Assembly (NCBI GenBank): GCA_900550705.1
Contig: URTG01000026.1
Coordinates: forward strand, 1 to 15,352
Length of the DNA: 15,352 nucleotides
Reading direction: 5' to 3'
From: an uncultured Eubacteriales bacterium
GTDB taxonomy: Bacteria; Bacillota; Clostridia; Oscillospirales; Oscillospiraceae
Shown: in pieces, positions 1-7,296 of the stretch
Numbering within the stretch: the stretch's first letter is position 1
How the letters are laid out: each line of letters starts with the position of its first letter
The notes under the pieces: model-generated
What the model saw: only the letters and a program-made list of their open reading frames with translations
Told to the model about the DNA's origin: nothing
Database searches by the model: none
Translations under genes and position numbers: made by a program

Positions 1-5
1 TCCCT

Positions 6-11
6 TATAAT
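6..11 (+). promoter_or_regulatory. Possible -10 hexamer upstream of the exporter operon
   Basis: A perfect TATAAT lies 71 bp before the adaptor start codon. Any -35 element would fall outside the window, so this is a -10 match only. The remaining leader up to position 68 shows no clear operator or riboswitch. Confidence 0.35.
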
Positions 12-82
12 GTACTTACCAATCAAATCCGTTCCCAGCCGCGGACGCAGCCCCGGCTGACCCCATTTGAGGAGGTTTTACT

Positions 83-1786
83 ATGGCAGAAGTGGTCGTC
101 TCCCAGACTCCGGAGACAGCAGAGAAGAAGACGCCCGCCCCCGGCGGCGCGAAGAAAAAGGGTCCCCAGAAGAAAAAGCTGGTCAAGCGCACCATCGCCA
201 TCGCGGCGGCGGCCATTATTTTGGGGGGCGGCGGCTTTGCCCTGTGGAGGTTCCTCCACTCCGGCGGCGCCGACCAGGGGGAAATTTACGCCCAGCCCGC
301 CTCCTTAGGCAGTATTCAGAGCACCGTGTCCGGCAGCGGCACGGCCAAGGCCAAGGAGTCCGCCGCCATCACCCTGACCCAGAGCGGCACGGTGCAGGAG
401 GTCTACATCACCGGCGGTCAGACTGTCGCCGCCGGGGACCCGCTGTACTCCATTTACAGCCAGGCCGCCGAGGACGAGGTGACCAACGCCCGGAAGAAGC
501 TCCAGGACCTGCAAAAGGACATGGCCGACTTGCAGGAGGACGCCGCCAACCTGACGGTGAAGGCCCCCTTCGCCGGTAAGCTCACCGGCGTGAAGGACTT
601 CGACATCGACCAGGACATCTCCAAAGGCACCGAGGTGTGCACCCTGGTGAACGACCGAAAGCTGAAGCTGTCCCTCTATTTCAGCTACGCCTATGAGAAG
701 GACATCTCCGTGGGCCAGAGTGTCTCCGTCTCCATCCCCGCGGTGATGGGCAGCTTCACCGGCCAGGTGGAGAAGGTCAACAAGGTCAGCTACATCTCCC
801 CCGAGGGGGCCGTCCACTTTGAGGCGGTCATCGTCTTCGACAACCCCGGCACCCTGACGGCGGACATGGACGCCTCCGCCGTGCTGAAAGCCGGCTCCGG
901 CGTGGACATCTACCCCTATCAGAACGGCAAGACCGAGTATTACGAGACCCGCACCATCACCGCCAAGGCGGACGGCCCCGTCCTCCGCAAGGGCAATCTG
1001 CTGAACTACGCCAACGTCTCCGCCGGAGAGGGCCTGCTGTTCCTCGGCTCCTCCACCATCGACACCGACATCCGCAACAAGCAGTCTGAGCTGGACGATG
1101 CCCAGAAGAAGCTGGACGAGGCCGTGGAGGCCCTGAACAACTTCCACGCCACCGCCCCCATCGACGGCACCGTCACCTCCTGCACCCTGGTGGAGGGGGC
1201 GGACGTGAAGAGCGGCGACACCGTGGTCATCATCTCCAACAACACCACCATGCTGGTCACCATCACCGTGGACGACCGGAACATCTCCTTCATCCAGCCC
1301 AATGACGAGGTGAATCTGGACTGGAATGGCACCACCTATACGGGCACCGTTACCTCCATCGACATGGGCAAGGCGGAGAGCGGCAGCGGCATGACCAACT
1401 ACCCCGTCACCCTGACGGTGGACAACAGCGACGGCAGCCTGATGGACGGCGCATGGCTGCAATACTCCTTCGTCACCAGCCAGTCGGACGACTGTATCCT
1501 GGTGCCCACCAGCGCGGTGAAATACGTCAGCGATACCGAGGGCAACCGCCAGTCCGTGGTCTTTGTCCAGCGGGACCAGGCCCCTGACGACATCCCTGAG
1601 CTGGACCTGCCCGACCCCGCCCCCGGCGAGAAGCGGGAGTACCCCAGCCAGGACGACGGCTACTACCCCGTTCTGGTGGAGACCGGCATTTCCGACGCCC
1701 AGAACGTGGAGATCACCTCCGGCCTGGAGGAGGGCGACATGGTCTTTGTCAACTACACCGTCACCGACCAGGGCAGCAGCTGGTAA
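83..1786 (+). CDS. HlyD/MacA-like membrane-fusion adaptor of an ABC exporter, with two lipoyl/coiled-coil modules
   Basis: This 567-residue protein is the extracytoplasmic adaptor of a MacAB-type efflux or export complex. It has a short Lys-rich cytoplasmic tail (residues 1-36), one membrane anchor (about 37-58) and then an external part. A first lipoyl-like half (about 95-123) leads into a charged helical segment (127-155) and a second lipoyl half (157-190, motif VKAPFAGKLTG). The same layout recurs: a half near 293-322, a helix at 326-353, and a half at 355-387 (ATAPIDGTVTS). Beta-barrel and membrane-proximal regions follow, with a Pro-rich insert near 500-520. The start is supported by GAGGAGG at 69-75, seven bases before the ATG. 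The ATPase and permease genes follow closely, which fixes the role as exporter adaptor. The substrate cannot be read from sequence. The family call is firm; the two-module reading is from visual alignment. Confidence 0.9.
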   Translation: MAEVVVSQTPETAEKKTPAPGGAKKKGPQKKKLVKRTIAIAAAAIILGGGGFALWRFLHSGGADQGEIYAQPASLGSIQSTVSGSGTAKAKESAAITLTQSGTVQEVYITGGQTVAAGDPLYSIYSQAAEDEVTNARKKLQDLQKDMADLQEDAANLTVKAPFAGKLTGVKDFDIDQDISKGTEVCTLVNDRKLKLSLYFSYAYEKDISVGQSVSVSIPAVMGSFTGQVEKVNKVSYISPEGAVHFEAVIVFDNPGTLTADMDASAVLKAGSGVDIYPYQNGKTEYYETRTITAKADGPVLRKGNLLNYANVSAGEGLLFLGSSTIDTDIRNKQSELDDAQKKLDEAVEALNNFHATAPIDGTVTSCTLVEGADVKSGDTVVIISNNTTMLVTITVDDRNISFIQPNDEVNLDWNGTTYTGTVTSIDMGKAESGSGMTNYPVTLTVDNSDGSLMDGAWLQYSFVTSQSDDCILVPTSAVKYVSDTEGNRQSVVFVQRDQAPDDIPELDLPDPAPGEKREYPSQDDGYYPVLVETGISDAQNVEITSGLEEGDMVFVNYTVTDQGSSW

Positions 1787-1809
1787 GCCCCCGGGAAAAG
1801 GAGTGTACG

Positions 1810-2505
1810 ATGCTCATTGAGATCAAGGATCTGTATAAGATCTACAACGAGGGCAAGGAGAGCGAGGTCCGCGCCCTGGACGGCGTGTCCCTCCGGATCG
1901 ACCGGGGGGAGTTCGTGGCCATCGTGGGGCAGTCCGGCTCCGGCAAGTCCACCCTGATGAACGTGCTGGGCTGCCTGGACATCCCCACCTATGGGGAGTA
2001 TTTCCTCAACGGCACCGACGTCACCGCCCTGTCGGACAAGGAGCTGGCCCACATCCGGAACCGGGAGATCGGCTTCATCTTCCAGGGCTACAACCTGATC
2101 CAGGAGCTGGACGCCCTGGAAAATGTGACCCTGCCCCTCATCTATCAGGGGGTGTCTGTGTGGGACCGGGAGGACATCGCCATGGAGGCCCTGGCCAAGG
2201 TGGGCATGGACGATCGGGCCCACCACCGGCCCAGCGAGATGTCCGGCGGCCAGCAGCAGCGGGTGGCCATCGCCCGGGCCATCGCCACCCACCCCCCCAT
2301 TATCATGGCCGACGAGCCCACCGGCGCACTGGACTCCAAAACCGGCCGCCATGTGCTGGAGATCCTCCGGGACCTCTATCGCGGCGGCACCACCGTGATC
2401 CTCATCACCCATGACGACGGCATCGCCGCCACCGCCCGGCGGGTGGTGCGCCTGTCCGACGGAAAGATCGTCGCCGATCACCCCCAGGAGGTGGATTGGG
2501 AATGA
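1810..2505 (+). CDS. MacB/LolD-type ABC transporter ATP-binding protein
   Basis: This 231-residue cytoplasmic ATPase powers the adjacent permease. All ABC motifs are present: Walker A GQSGSGKST (40-48), Q-loop Gln92 in FQGYNLI, signature MSGGQQQR (144-151), Walker B IIMADEP with catalytic Glu169, D-loop ALDS (173-176) and switch His201. The length and the motif spacing after Walker A (MNVLGCLD) are those of the MacB/LolD/FtsE class rather than importers. AAAGGAG at about 1796-1802 supports the ATG. The stop codon overlaps the permease start (ATGA at 2502-2505), indicating translational coupling. A macB-like peptide or antibiotic exporter is likely, but the cargo is unknown. Confidence 0.95.
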   Translation: MLIEIKDLYKIYNEGKESEVRALDGVSLRIDRGEFVAIVGQSGSGKSTLMNVLGCLDIPTYGEYFLNGTDVTALSDKELAHIRNREIGFIFQGYNLIQELDALENVTLPLIYQGVSVWDREDIAMEALAKVGMDDRAHHRPSEMSGGQQQRVAIARAIATHPPIIMADEPTGALDSKTGRHVLEILRDLYRGGTTVILITHDDGIAATARRVVRLSDGKIVADHPQEVDWE

Positions 2506-3752
2506 ACCTGTGGCAGGCCTTTACCATGGCTCTGAAATCCATCGCCATGAAAAAGACCCGGTCCTTTCTGACCATGCTGGGCATCATCATCGGCGTGGCC
2601 AGCGTGGTCATCATGGTCTCGGTGGTCCAGGGCCAGAACAAGAAAAACATGGAATATTACGAGAAGATGGGCAACAACAAGATCAACGTCTCCGCCTATT
2701 CCTATTACGATACCAACAACGAGACCTCGCAGAAGCTCTATGACTACTGCCTGTCCCTCAGCGATCTGGTGGACGGCATCACCCCGGACGTGGAGCTGAA
2801 CGATAAGGCCACCGTGCAGTATGGGGCCAAGACCCTGGTGGTCAACGACTGGAGCGGCGGCAGCTACGACTGGGAGAAGGCCATGCACATCAAGCTGGGC
2901 TCGGACCAGTACGGGGTGTGCAACAACTACACCCTGGCCGGGGGCCGGGAGCTGTCCTTCCTGGACATTCAGAAGACCAACTCCGTGTGCGTTCTGGGTG
3001 CCGGGGCCAAAACCGCCCTGTTTGACTACACCGACCCGGTGGGCGAGACCATCACCATCAACGGACAGCCCTTCCTGGTGGTGGGCTACTATCAGCCCAT
3101 GTCGCTGGACGGCTGGCCGGAGATGGACAACATCATCGTCCTGCCCTACACCTTCAATCGGAGCATGAATCGGAACAACTCCATCAGTAGCTATGTGGTC
3201 AAGGCCAAGAGCGCCTCCGCCACCACCGAGGCCATGACCCTGCTGGATGCCTATCTGGCCGGTCTGTTCCCCAAGGATGAGAGCGGATACAGCGGCAAAG
3301 GCGACTACTATGTGCAGAGCGACAACAGCTCCGCCCAGGACCTGCAAAGCCAGAATCTCATGCAGTCCCTGGTGCTGGGGGCCATCGCCGGCATCTCCCT
3401 GCTGGTGGGCGGCATCGGCATTATGAATATCATGCTGGTCACCGTGACCGAGCGCACCCGGGAGATCGGCATCCGCAAGGCCATCGGCGCGGAGCGCAAG
3501 AGCATCATCACCCAGTTTTTGATCGAGTCGGCGGTGATCTGCTCCATCGGCGGTCTCATCGGCATCGCCATCGGCTATGTGGGCACCCTCATCGCCGGCA
3601 AGCTGCTGCTGGGCGAGACAGCCATGATGCCCAGTCCGGCCATCGCCCTGGGGGCGTTCCTGTTTTCCGTGGTGCTGGGCATTCTGTTCGGAATGTACCC
3701 GGCCATCAAGGCCTCCGGCCTTCAGCCCGTCGAGGCCCTTCGGGCGGAGTAA
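2502..3752 (+). CDS. MacB/FtsX-family ABC transporter permease
   Basis: This 416-residue membrane subunit has the MacB topology. There is one N-terminal transmembrane helix (about 22-43, following the basic stretch MKKTRS). A large external domain (MacB periplasmic core type) spans about 45-285. A C-terminal FtsX domain with three helices starts near 289 and contains the hallmark TERTREIGIRKAIGA loop and a C-terminal PVEALRAE. The ATG at 2502 is preferred over the in-frame TTG at 2496, because AGGAGG (2486-2491) lies 10 bases before the ATG and the ATG forms a 4-bp overlap with the ATPase stop. It should work as a dimer with the upstream ATPase and the adaptor. In a Gram-positive cell such sets export peptides, antibiotics or cell-wall-active compounds; which one cannot be told here. 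Confidence 0.93.
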   Translation: MNLWQAFTMALKSIAMKKTRSFLTMLGIIIGVASVVIMVSVVQGQNKKNMEYYEKMGNNKINVSAYSYYDTNNETSQKLYDYCLSLSDLVDGITPDVELNDKATVQYGAKTLVVNDWSGGSYDWEKAMHIKLGSDQYGVCNNYTLAGGRELSFLDIQKTNSVCVLGAGAKTALFDYTDPVGETITINGQPFLVVGYYQPMSLDGWPEMDNIIVLPYTFNRSMNRNNSISSYVVKAKSASATTEAMTLLDAYLAGLFPKDESGYSGKGDYYVQSDNSSAQDLQSQNLMQSLVLGAIAGISLLVGGIGIMNIMLVTVTERTREIGIRKAIGAERKSIITQFLIESAVICSIGGLIGIAIGYVGTLIAGKLLLGETAMMPSPAIALGAFLFSVVLGILFGMYPAIKASGLQPVEALRAE

Positions 3753-3795
3753 GCCATTCAAACACCTGCCCCCAAGTGGGAGAGGAGAGATATTT

Positions 3796-6273
3796 ATGAA
3801 AAAATCGCGCGCACTGTCCGCCGCCCTGGCCGCGGCGCTGACGCTGGGGCTGGCGCTGCCCGCCGGGGCGGCCTCCACGTCCTCCTTCCGGGACATTTCC
3901 GACCGGAAAACCGCCGTCAATGCCGACGTGCTCCGCCTGATGGGCGTGGTGGACGGCACCGGCGGGGACCGCTTCAACCCCAACGGCACCCTGACCCGGG
4001 CGGAGTTCTGCACCATGGTGGTGAAGTTCATGCAGAAGGGGGACAATGTGGCCCTCAACGCCACCCGCACCATTTTCAGCGACGTCACCGCCCGCCACTG
4101 GGGGCTGGGGTACATCAACCTGGCCGCCTCCCTGACGGTGAAGGACGGGGAGAAGGAGGTCCCCCTGATTTCCGGCGTGGGCAACGGGCGCTTTGAGCCC
4201 GACTCCAAGGTCACCCTGGCCCAGGCGGCCACCATCCTCATCCGGGTGCTGGGCTACTCCAGCAAGCAGGCCGGTGCGGTGTGGCCCCAGAGCTACATGA
4301 ATCTGGCCGGGTCCATCGACCTGACCCAGGGCCTGCCCGGGGACGGCTCCGCCCCCCTCACCCGGGCCCAGGCCGCCCAGCTCTTTGTCAACGCCCTGCG
4401 CTGCAAGACGGGGGACGGCAATACCTATTATAAAACCCTGGGGGGCACGGTGTCGGAAAACACCATCATCCTGGCGGTGAATGTAGAGACGGACGACGGC
4501 TCCACCAAGGGGGCCATCCGCACCTCCCAGAATAAGGACACCGAGGCCTATCTCCCCGCCGAGGGCAGCGGCAGCCCCTACGCCCTTCAGGGCAAGCGGG
4601 GCGCCCTGGTGGTGAACGACAAGGAGAAGATCATCACCTTCGTCCCTGACGACACCACAACCACCGTCATCACCCTGGCGGACGACGCCCAGCCCGGCTC
4701 TCTCAAGGCCACCGGCGGCAGCCAGTACACCATGTCCAAGGACACCCTGCTCTACACCGCCGATGCCACCCAGGGCAAGAGCTATTCCGACGGCTACTCC
4801 GTCCTGAAATCGGGCACCCAGGTGACCATGTATGCCGAGCGGGGCAAGATTGTGGCGGTGTACGCCATCGGCTCCGCCGCCAGCATCGACTCCGACGCGG
4901 TGGTGGTCATGGGCAGCCCCAGCCTGTCCCTGTTCCAGGGTCTCACCGGCGGCACAGACGGCTACACCGTGCAGAAAAACCGCCAGCGCATCTCCGTGTC
5001 CGACATCCAGCCCTATGACGTGGTGACCTACGACAGCCTGAACAACGTCCTGCTGGTCTCCGACCTGCGGCTGAGCTGCATTTACGAGGACGCCGCCCCC
5101 AACGCCAAGGCCCCCAGCACCATCAAGGTCCTGGGCCACGAGTTCCCCGTGCTGGACAGCGCCTGGGAGACCACCAAGGACTTTAAGATCGGCGACGCCG
5201 TTACCCTCCTCCTCACCACCGACGGCAAGGTGGCCGGTATGGCCAAGGCCAGCGCCGCCTCCTCCACCGCCGTCGGCATGGCCGATGCCAGCGGCGCCCG
5301 GGTCTTCCTGCCCAACGGCGGCACCCTGACCCTCAGCGGCACGGTGTCCGGCGGGGAGAAGATCGCCGACCAGCTGGCCGTCATCTCCTCCGGCACCCGG
5401 GGCAAGATCAGCGCCAGCCGCCTGGGCAGCCGCGTGGTCTCCGGCTCCTTCGACGTGTCCGCCATGAAGCTCAACGGCTACGCCGTCACCGCCGGTGTCC
5501 GCGTCTACGAGCAGGTCAGCGGCTCATCCGGCGCTATGGTCCCCGTCTCCCTGTCCGACCTGGCCCAGATGAACATCCAGGGCAGCAAAATCGTCACCTA
5601 CCACACCAATACCTCCAATATGGTGGACTATGTGGTGCTGGACAACGTGACGGGGAATGCGTATCAGTATGGTATTCTGTTTAAGCGCACTTTGGAAACT
5701 GGCGAGAAGGTTTATCTGGTCGGTACCCCGTATGATCCGCTGCCTACTACCATTGACCCGGACGGAAATTCCTACACAGTCCGCTGGCGCTCGGAAAAGA
5801 ACAGCGACGGCAGCTACGTCTTCCAACGCAACAGCAATGGAGAATGGGAAACGAAACCCGAAACGCTGTCCACCGTCTGGACGCTGGTAAACCGCACCCG
5901 CCAGACCTTTGCTGGAAAGTACGGGTTCAATCTCTCCGGCAGCACCTTCGCCGGTGTGGCCGTCAAAAAATCGGGTAATGACGCGGGCGAGATTCTCGGC
6001 ATCGTCGCTCTGAAAAACCTTGGCACCGTCAAATCCGGCGACTTCTTCGAAAAGGACAGCCACTGGTACGTCAAGCTCAACGGCGCGACCTACCAGGTGT
6101 CTGACAGCGTGGAGTGCTACCACCGCTCCGCCGAGGACCGGGAGAGCACCGACAACTGGTTCAGCCAGTCCTCCGGCGCTGACCGGCTGAAGGCTATCCT
6201 GTCCTACGGCTCCGGCCTGACGCTCTATGTGGACGACATGAGCAATCAGGTGCGGATCATCGAGGCAAAATAA
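3796..6273 (+). CDS. Secreted S-layer-homology (SLH) domain protein, large C-terminal region of unknown function
   Basis: This 825-residue protein has an N-terminal signal peptide (MKKSRALSAAL..., likely cut after the LPAGAA motif near residue 26). Three SLH repeats follow: about 30-80 (FRDI...GVVDG...FNPNGTLTRAEF), 94-153 (FSDVTARHWGLGYIN...ISGVGNGRFEP...TLAQAATILIRVLGY) and a weaker third at 160-202 (APLTRAQAAQLFVNAL). SLH trimers bind pyruvylated secondary wall polymers, so the protein is predicted to sit on the cell wall. Residues 210-825 look beta-rich; I recognise no catalytic family in them. AGAGGAGAG at 3781-3789 supports the ATG. The gene is only 43 bp after the permease with no convincing terminator between, so co-transcription with the exporter is likely. 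Codon use shifts around 5640-5900 (more T/A-ending codons), which could mark a recombined segment. Confidence 0.88.
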   Translation: MKKSRALSAALAAALTLGLALPAGAASTSSFRDISDRKTAVNADVLRLMGVVDGTGGDRFNPNGTLTRAEFCTMVVKFMQKGDNVALNATRTIFSDVTARHWGLGYINLAASLTVKDGEKEVPLISGVGNGRFEPDSKVTLAQAATILIRVLGYSSKQAGAVWPQSYMNLAGSIDLTQGLPGDGSAPLTRAQAAQLFVNALRCKTGDGNTYYKTLGGTVSENTIILAVNVETDDGSTKGAIRTSQNKDTEAYLPAEGSGSPYALQGKRGALVVNDKEKIITFVPDDTTTTVITLADDAQPGSLKATGGSQYTMSKDTLLYTADATQGKSYSDGYSVLKSGTQVTMYAERGKIVAVYAIGSAASIDSDAVVVMGSPSLSLFQGLTGGTDGYTVQKNRQRISVSDIQPYDVVTYDSLNNVLLVSDLRLSCIYEDAAPNAKAPSTIKVLGHEFPVLDSAWETTKDFKIGDAVTLLLTTDGKVAGMAKASAASSTAVGMADASGARVFLPNGGTLTLSGTVSGGEKIADQLAVISSGTRGKISASRLGSRVVSGSFDVSAMKLNGYAVTAGVRVYEQVSGSSGAMVPVSLSDLAQMNIQGSKIVTYHTNTSNMVDYVVLDNVTGNAYQYGILFKRTLETGEKVYLVGTPYDPLPTTIDPDGNSYTVRWRSEKNSDGSYVFQRNSNGEWETKPETLSTVWTLVNRTRQTFAGKYGFNLSGSTFAGVAVKKSGNDAGEILGIVALKNLGTVKSGDFFEKDSHWYVKLNGATYQVSDSVECYHRSAEDRESTDNWFSQSSGADRLKAILSYGSGLTLYVDDMSNQVRIIEAK

Positions 6274-6280
6274 ACGATTT

Positions 6281-6320
6281 GGCCCCCTGCCGCAGGTGTG
6301 CGGCAGGGGGCCTTCGTTTG
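6281..6320 (+). terminator. Hairpin terminator of the exporter-SLH unit
   Basis: A perfect 14-bp stem (6281-6294 with 6299-6312) closes on the tetraloop GGTG, eight bases after the SLH stop codon. The trailing stretch TTCGTTTG is only moderately T-rich, so it is a strong hairpin with a weak U-tract. Confidence 0.8.
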
Positions 6321-6344
6321 TAGAAGTTTGCGGTTTAAGAAAGT

Positions 6345-6508
6345 CACCCTCATCCGTCACGGCTTCGCCGTGCCACCTTCCCCCTGGAATGGGGAAGGCT
6401 AACCCCTCAGTCAGCTACGCTGACAGCTCCCCTTTCAGGGGAGCCAAAGGGCACGTTCCCCATAGCCTTCCCCTGGGGGAAGGTGGACCGCGCAGCGGGC
6501 CGGATGAG
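6345..6508 (+). repeat. Composite palindromic element A-B-A' (MITE- or REP-like)
   Basis: The element is bounded by CTCATCCG (6349-6356) and its exact complement CGGATGAG (6501-6508). Inside each end is a small hairpin (CACGGC-TTC-GCCGTG at 6358-6372; CCGC-GCA-GCGG at 6488-6498), then CCACCTTCCCCC and its near-complement (6472-6486). Further hairpins follow: CCTTCCCC/GGGGAAGG at 6376-6398, and in the centre unit B (6404-6445) with GTCAGC-TAC-GCTGAC and GCTCCCC-TTTCA-GGGGAGC. There is no credible reading frame. Related units occur at 6556-6603, 6641-6690 and 15308-15352, so this is a dispersed family. It is non-autonomous; what moves it is unknown. Confidence 0.85.
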
Positions 6509-6555
6509 ACGCTTTAGGGCCTAGAGAAGAAGCGCCAAAAGTAGGCAGTATCAAT

Positions 6556-6603
6556 GGCTCCCTTGTGTAAAGGGAGCTGTCAGCCGATAGGCTGACTGAG
6601 GGA
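6556..6603 (-). repeat. Palindromic repeat unit B, inverted copy
   Basis: Read on the minus strand this matches unit B at 6404-6445: CCCTCAGTCAGC, a hairpin, ACAGCTCCC, a second hairpin, then GGGAGCC. The hairpins here are GTCAGCC-GATA-GGCTGAC and GCTCCCTT-GTGTA-AAGGGAGC. Loops and outer stem pairs differ from the first copy while pairing is kept. Flanking GAGGGATTGTC (6598-6608) is repeated inverted as GACAATCCCTC at 6633-6643. The 45 bases between the first element and this one (6509-6553) show nothing I recognise. Confidence 0.8.
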
Positions 6604-6640
6604 TTGTCTTCCAAAGGGCTAGGCAAAACTACGACAATCC

Positions 6641-6690
6641 CTCCGTCTCGGCTACCGCCGTGCCACCTTCCCCCTGGAATGGGGAAGGCC
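6641..6690 (+). repeat. Palindromic repeat unit A, partial direct copy
   Basis: This copy shares CCACCTTCCCCCTGGAATGG and the following GGAAGGC with unit A at 6373-6399. It lacks the CTCATCCG end, which is replaced by CTCCGTCTCGG. A shorter CGGC-TACC-GCCG hairpin occupies the place of the variable stem. It lies 38 bp from the 3' end of the convergent lipoprotein gene, so it may also act as that gene's transcript end, though no T-tract is seen. Confidence 0.75.
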
Positions 6691-6727
6691 AGGGGGACCG
6701 CCTCCACCTGGAAACGGTCCCCCTCAT

Positions 6728-7108
6728 TCAACCCTCCAGCTCCTCCACCGCCACATTCCAATTCTCCGTCCCATCGTTGACGCAGACCGTATAGGTTCCC
6801 GCGTCTACTCCCGGGGCAAAGACCAGGCGGTCGCTCTCATTCACATAGACGGAGAGGCTGAGCACGCCATTAGAAAAATCTTCTTTCATGGTGTCCAGCA
6901 GACTGTCCCGCGCCTCCGGGTCAAGGTTGGCCCAGAAGGTCAGCAGACTGTCCCGGTCCCGGGGCAGGTCGGCGGAGGGGAAGGTCTGTTCTAACGTGGT
7001 CTGGGCGAAGTCACCGTCGAACAGCACGCCGCTGTCCGCCGGGTGCTGGGCGCAGCCGGTCAGGCCGCACAGGGCAAGGACTAACAACAGGCAGGGGATT
7101 CGCTTCAT
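6728..7108 (-). CDS. Small lipoprotein of unknown function
   Basis: This 126-residue protein has a classic lipoprotein signal: basic start MKR, hydrophobic stretch 5-16 and lipobox LTGC with the lipidated Cys at position 19. It should be anchored on the outer face of the membrane. The mature part is acidic and ends with a beta-rich stretch (about 80-123: VLSLSVYVNESDRLVF...) that resembles no family I can name. The minus-strand start is supported by AAGGAGG (plus-strand positions 7116-7122), seven bases before the ATG. A good promoter lies at 7161-7189. It is monocistronic, divergent from uvrB and convergent with the SLH gene. Confidence 0.82.
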   Translation of the reverse strand: MKRIPCLLLVLALCGLTGCAQHPADSGVLFDGDFAQTTLEQTFPSADLPRDRDSLLTFWANLDPEARDSLLDTMKEDFSNGVLSLSVYVNESDRLVFAPGVDAGTYTVCVNDGTENWNVAVEELEG

Positions 7109-7160
7109 GGCACGTCCTCCTTGGAAGCTCTATTTGATTTGGCGGCTTGCTTCTATGGGC

Positions 7161-7189
7161 ATTGTAGCATAGTCCCAACCCCGCGTCAA
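7161..7189 (-). promoter_or_regulatory. Promoter of the lipoprotein gene
   Basis: On the minus strand, TTGACG (7189-7184) and TACAAT (7166-7161) are separated by exactly 17 bp. A TG one base before the -10 makes it an extended -10. The position, about 50 bp before the start codon, suits the lipoprotein gene. Confidence 0.75.
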
Positions 7190-7223
7190 TCGCGTCGATC
7201 TGCGGTAAAATCCGGAATTTTGC

Positions 7224-7252
7224 TTGTCTCGGAACATTTGTTCTGCTATAAT
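7224..7252 (+). promoter_or_regulatory. uvrB promoter
   Basis: TTGTCT (7224-7229) and a perfect TATAAT (7247-7252) are spaced by 17 bp, about 45 bp upstream of the uvrB ATG. The spacer contains the LexA operator, so repressor binding would block RNA polymerase directly. Confidence 0.8.
7231..7244 (+). promoter_or_regulatory. LexA (SOS) operator
   Basis: GGAACATTTGTTCT contains a perfect GAAC-N4-GTTC dyad, the core of the Bacillus/Firmicute LexA box (consensus CGAACRNRYGTTYC). It lies between the -35 and -10 of the uvrB promoter, and uvrB is a standard SOS gene in Firmicutes. Confidence 0.85.
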
Positions 7253-7296
7253 GGGGGACGAAACCATTTCACACCACACGATGGGAGGGGTGCGCG

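Noticed and set aside
6345..6690. CRISPR array
   Set aside because: Repeats are few, in both orientations, themselves composed of nested hairpins and not regularly spaced by unique spacers; no cas genes are present.
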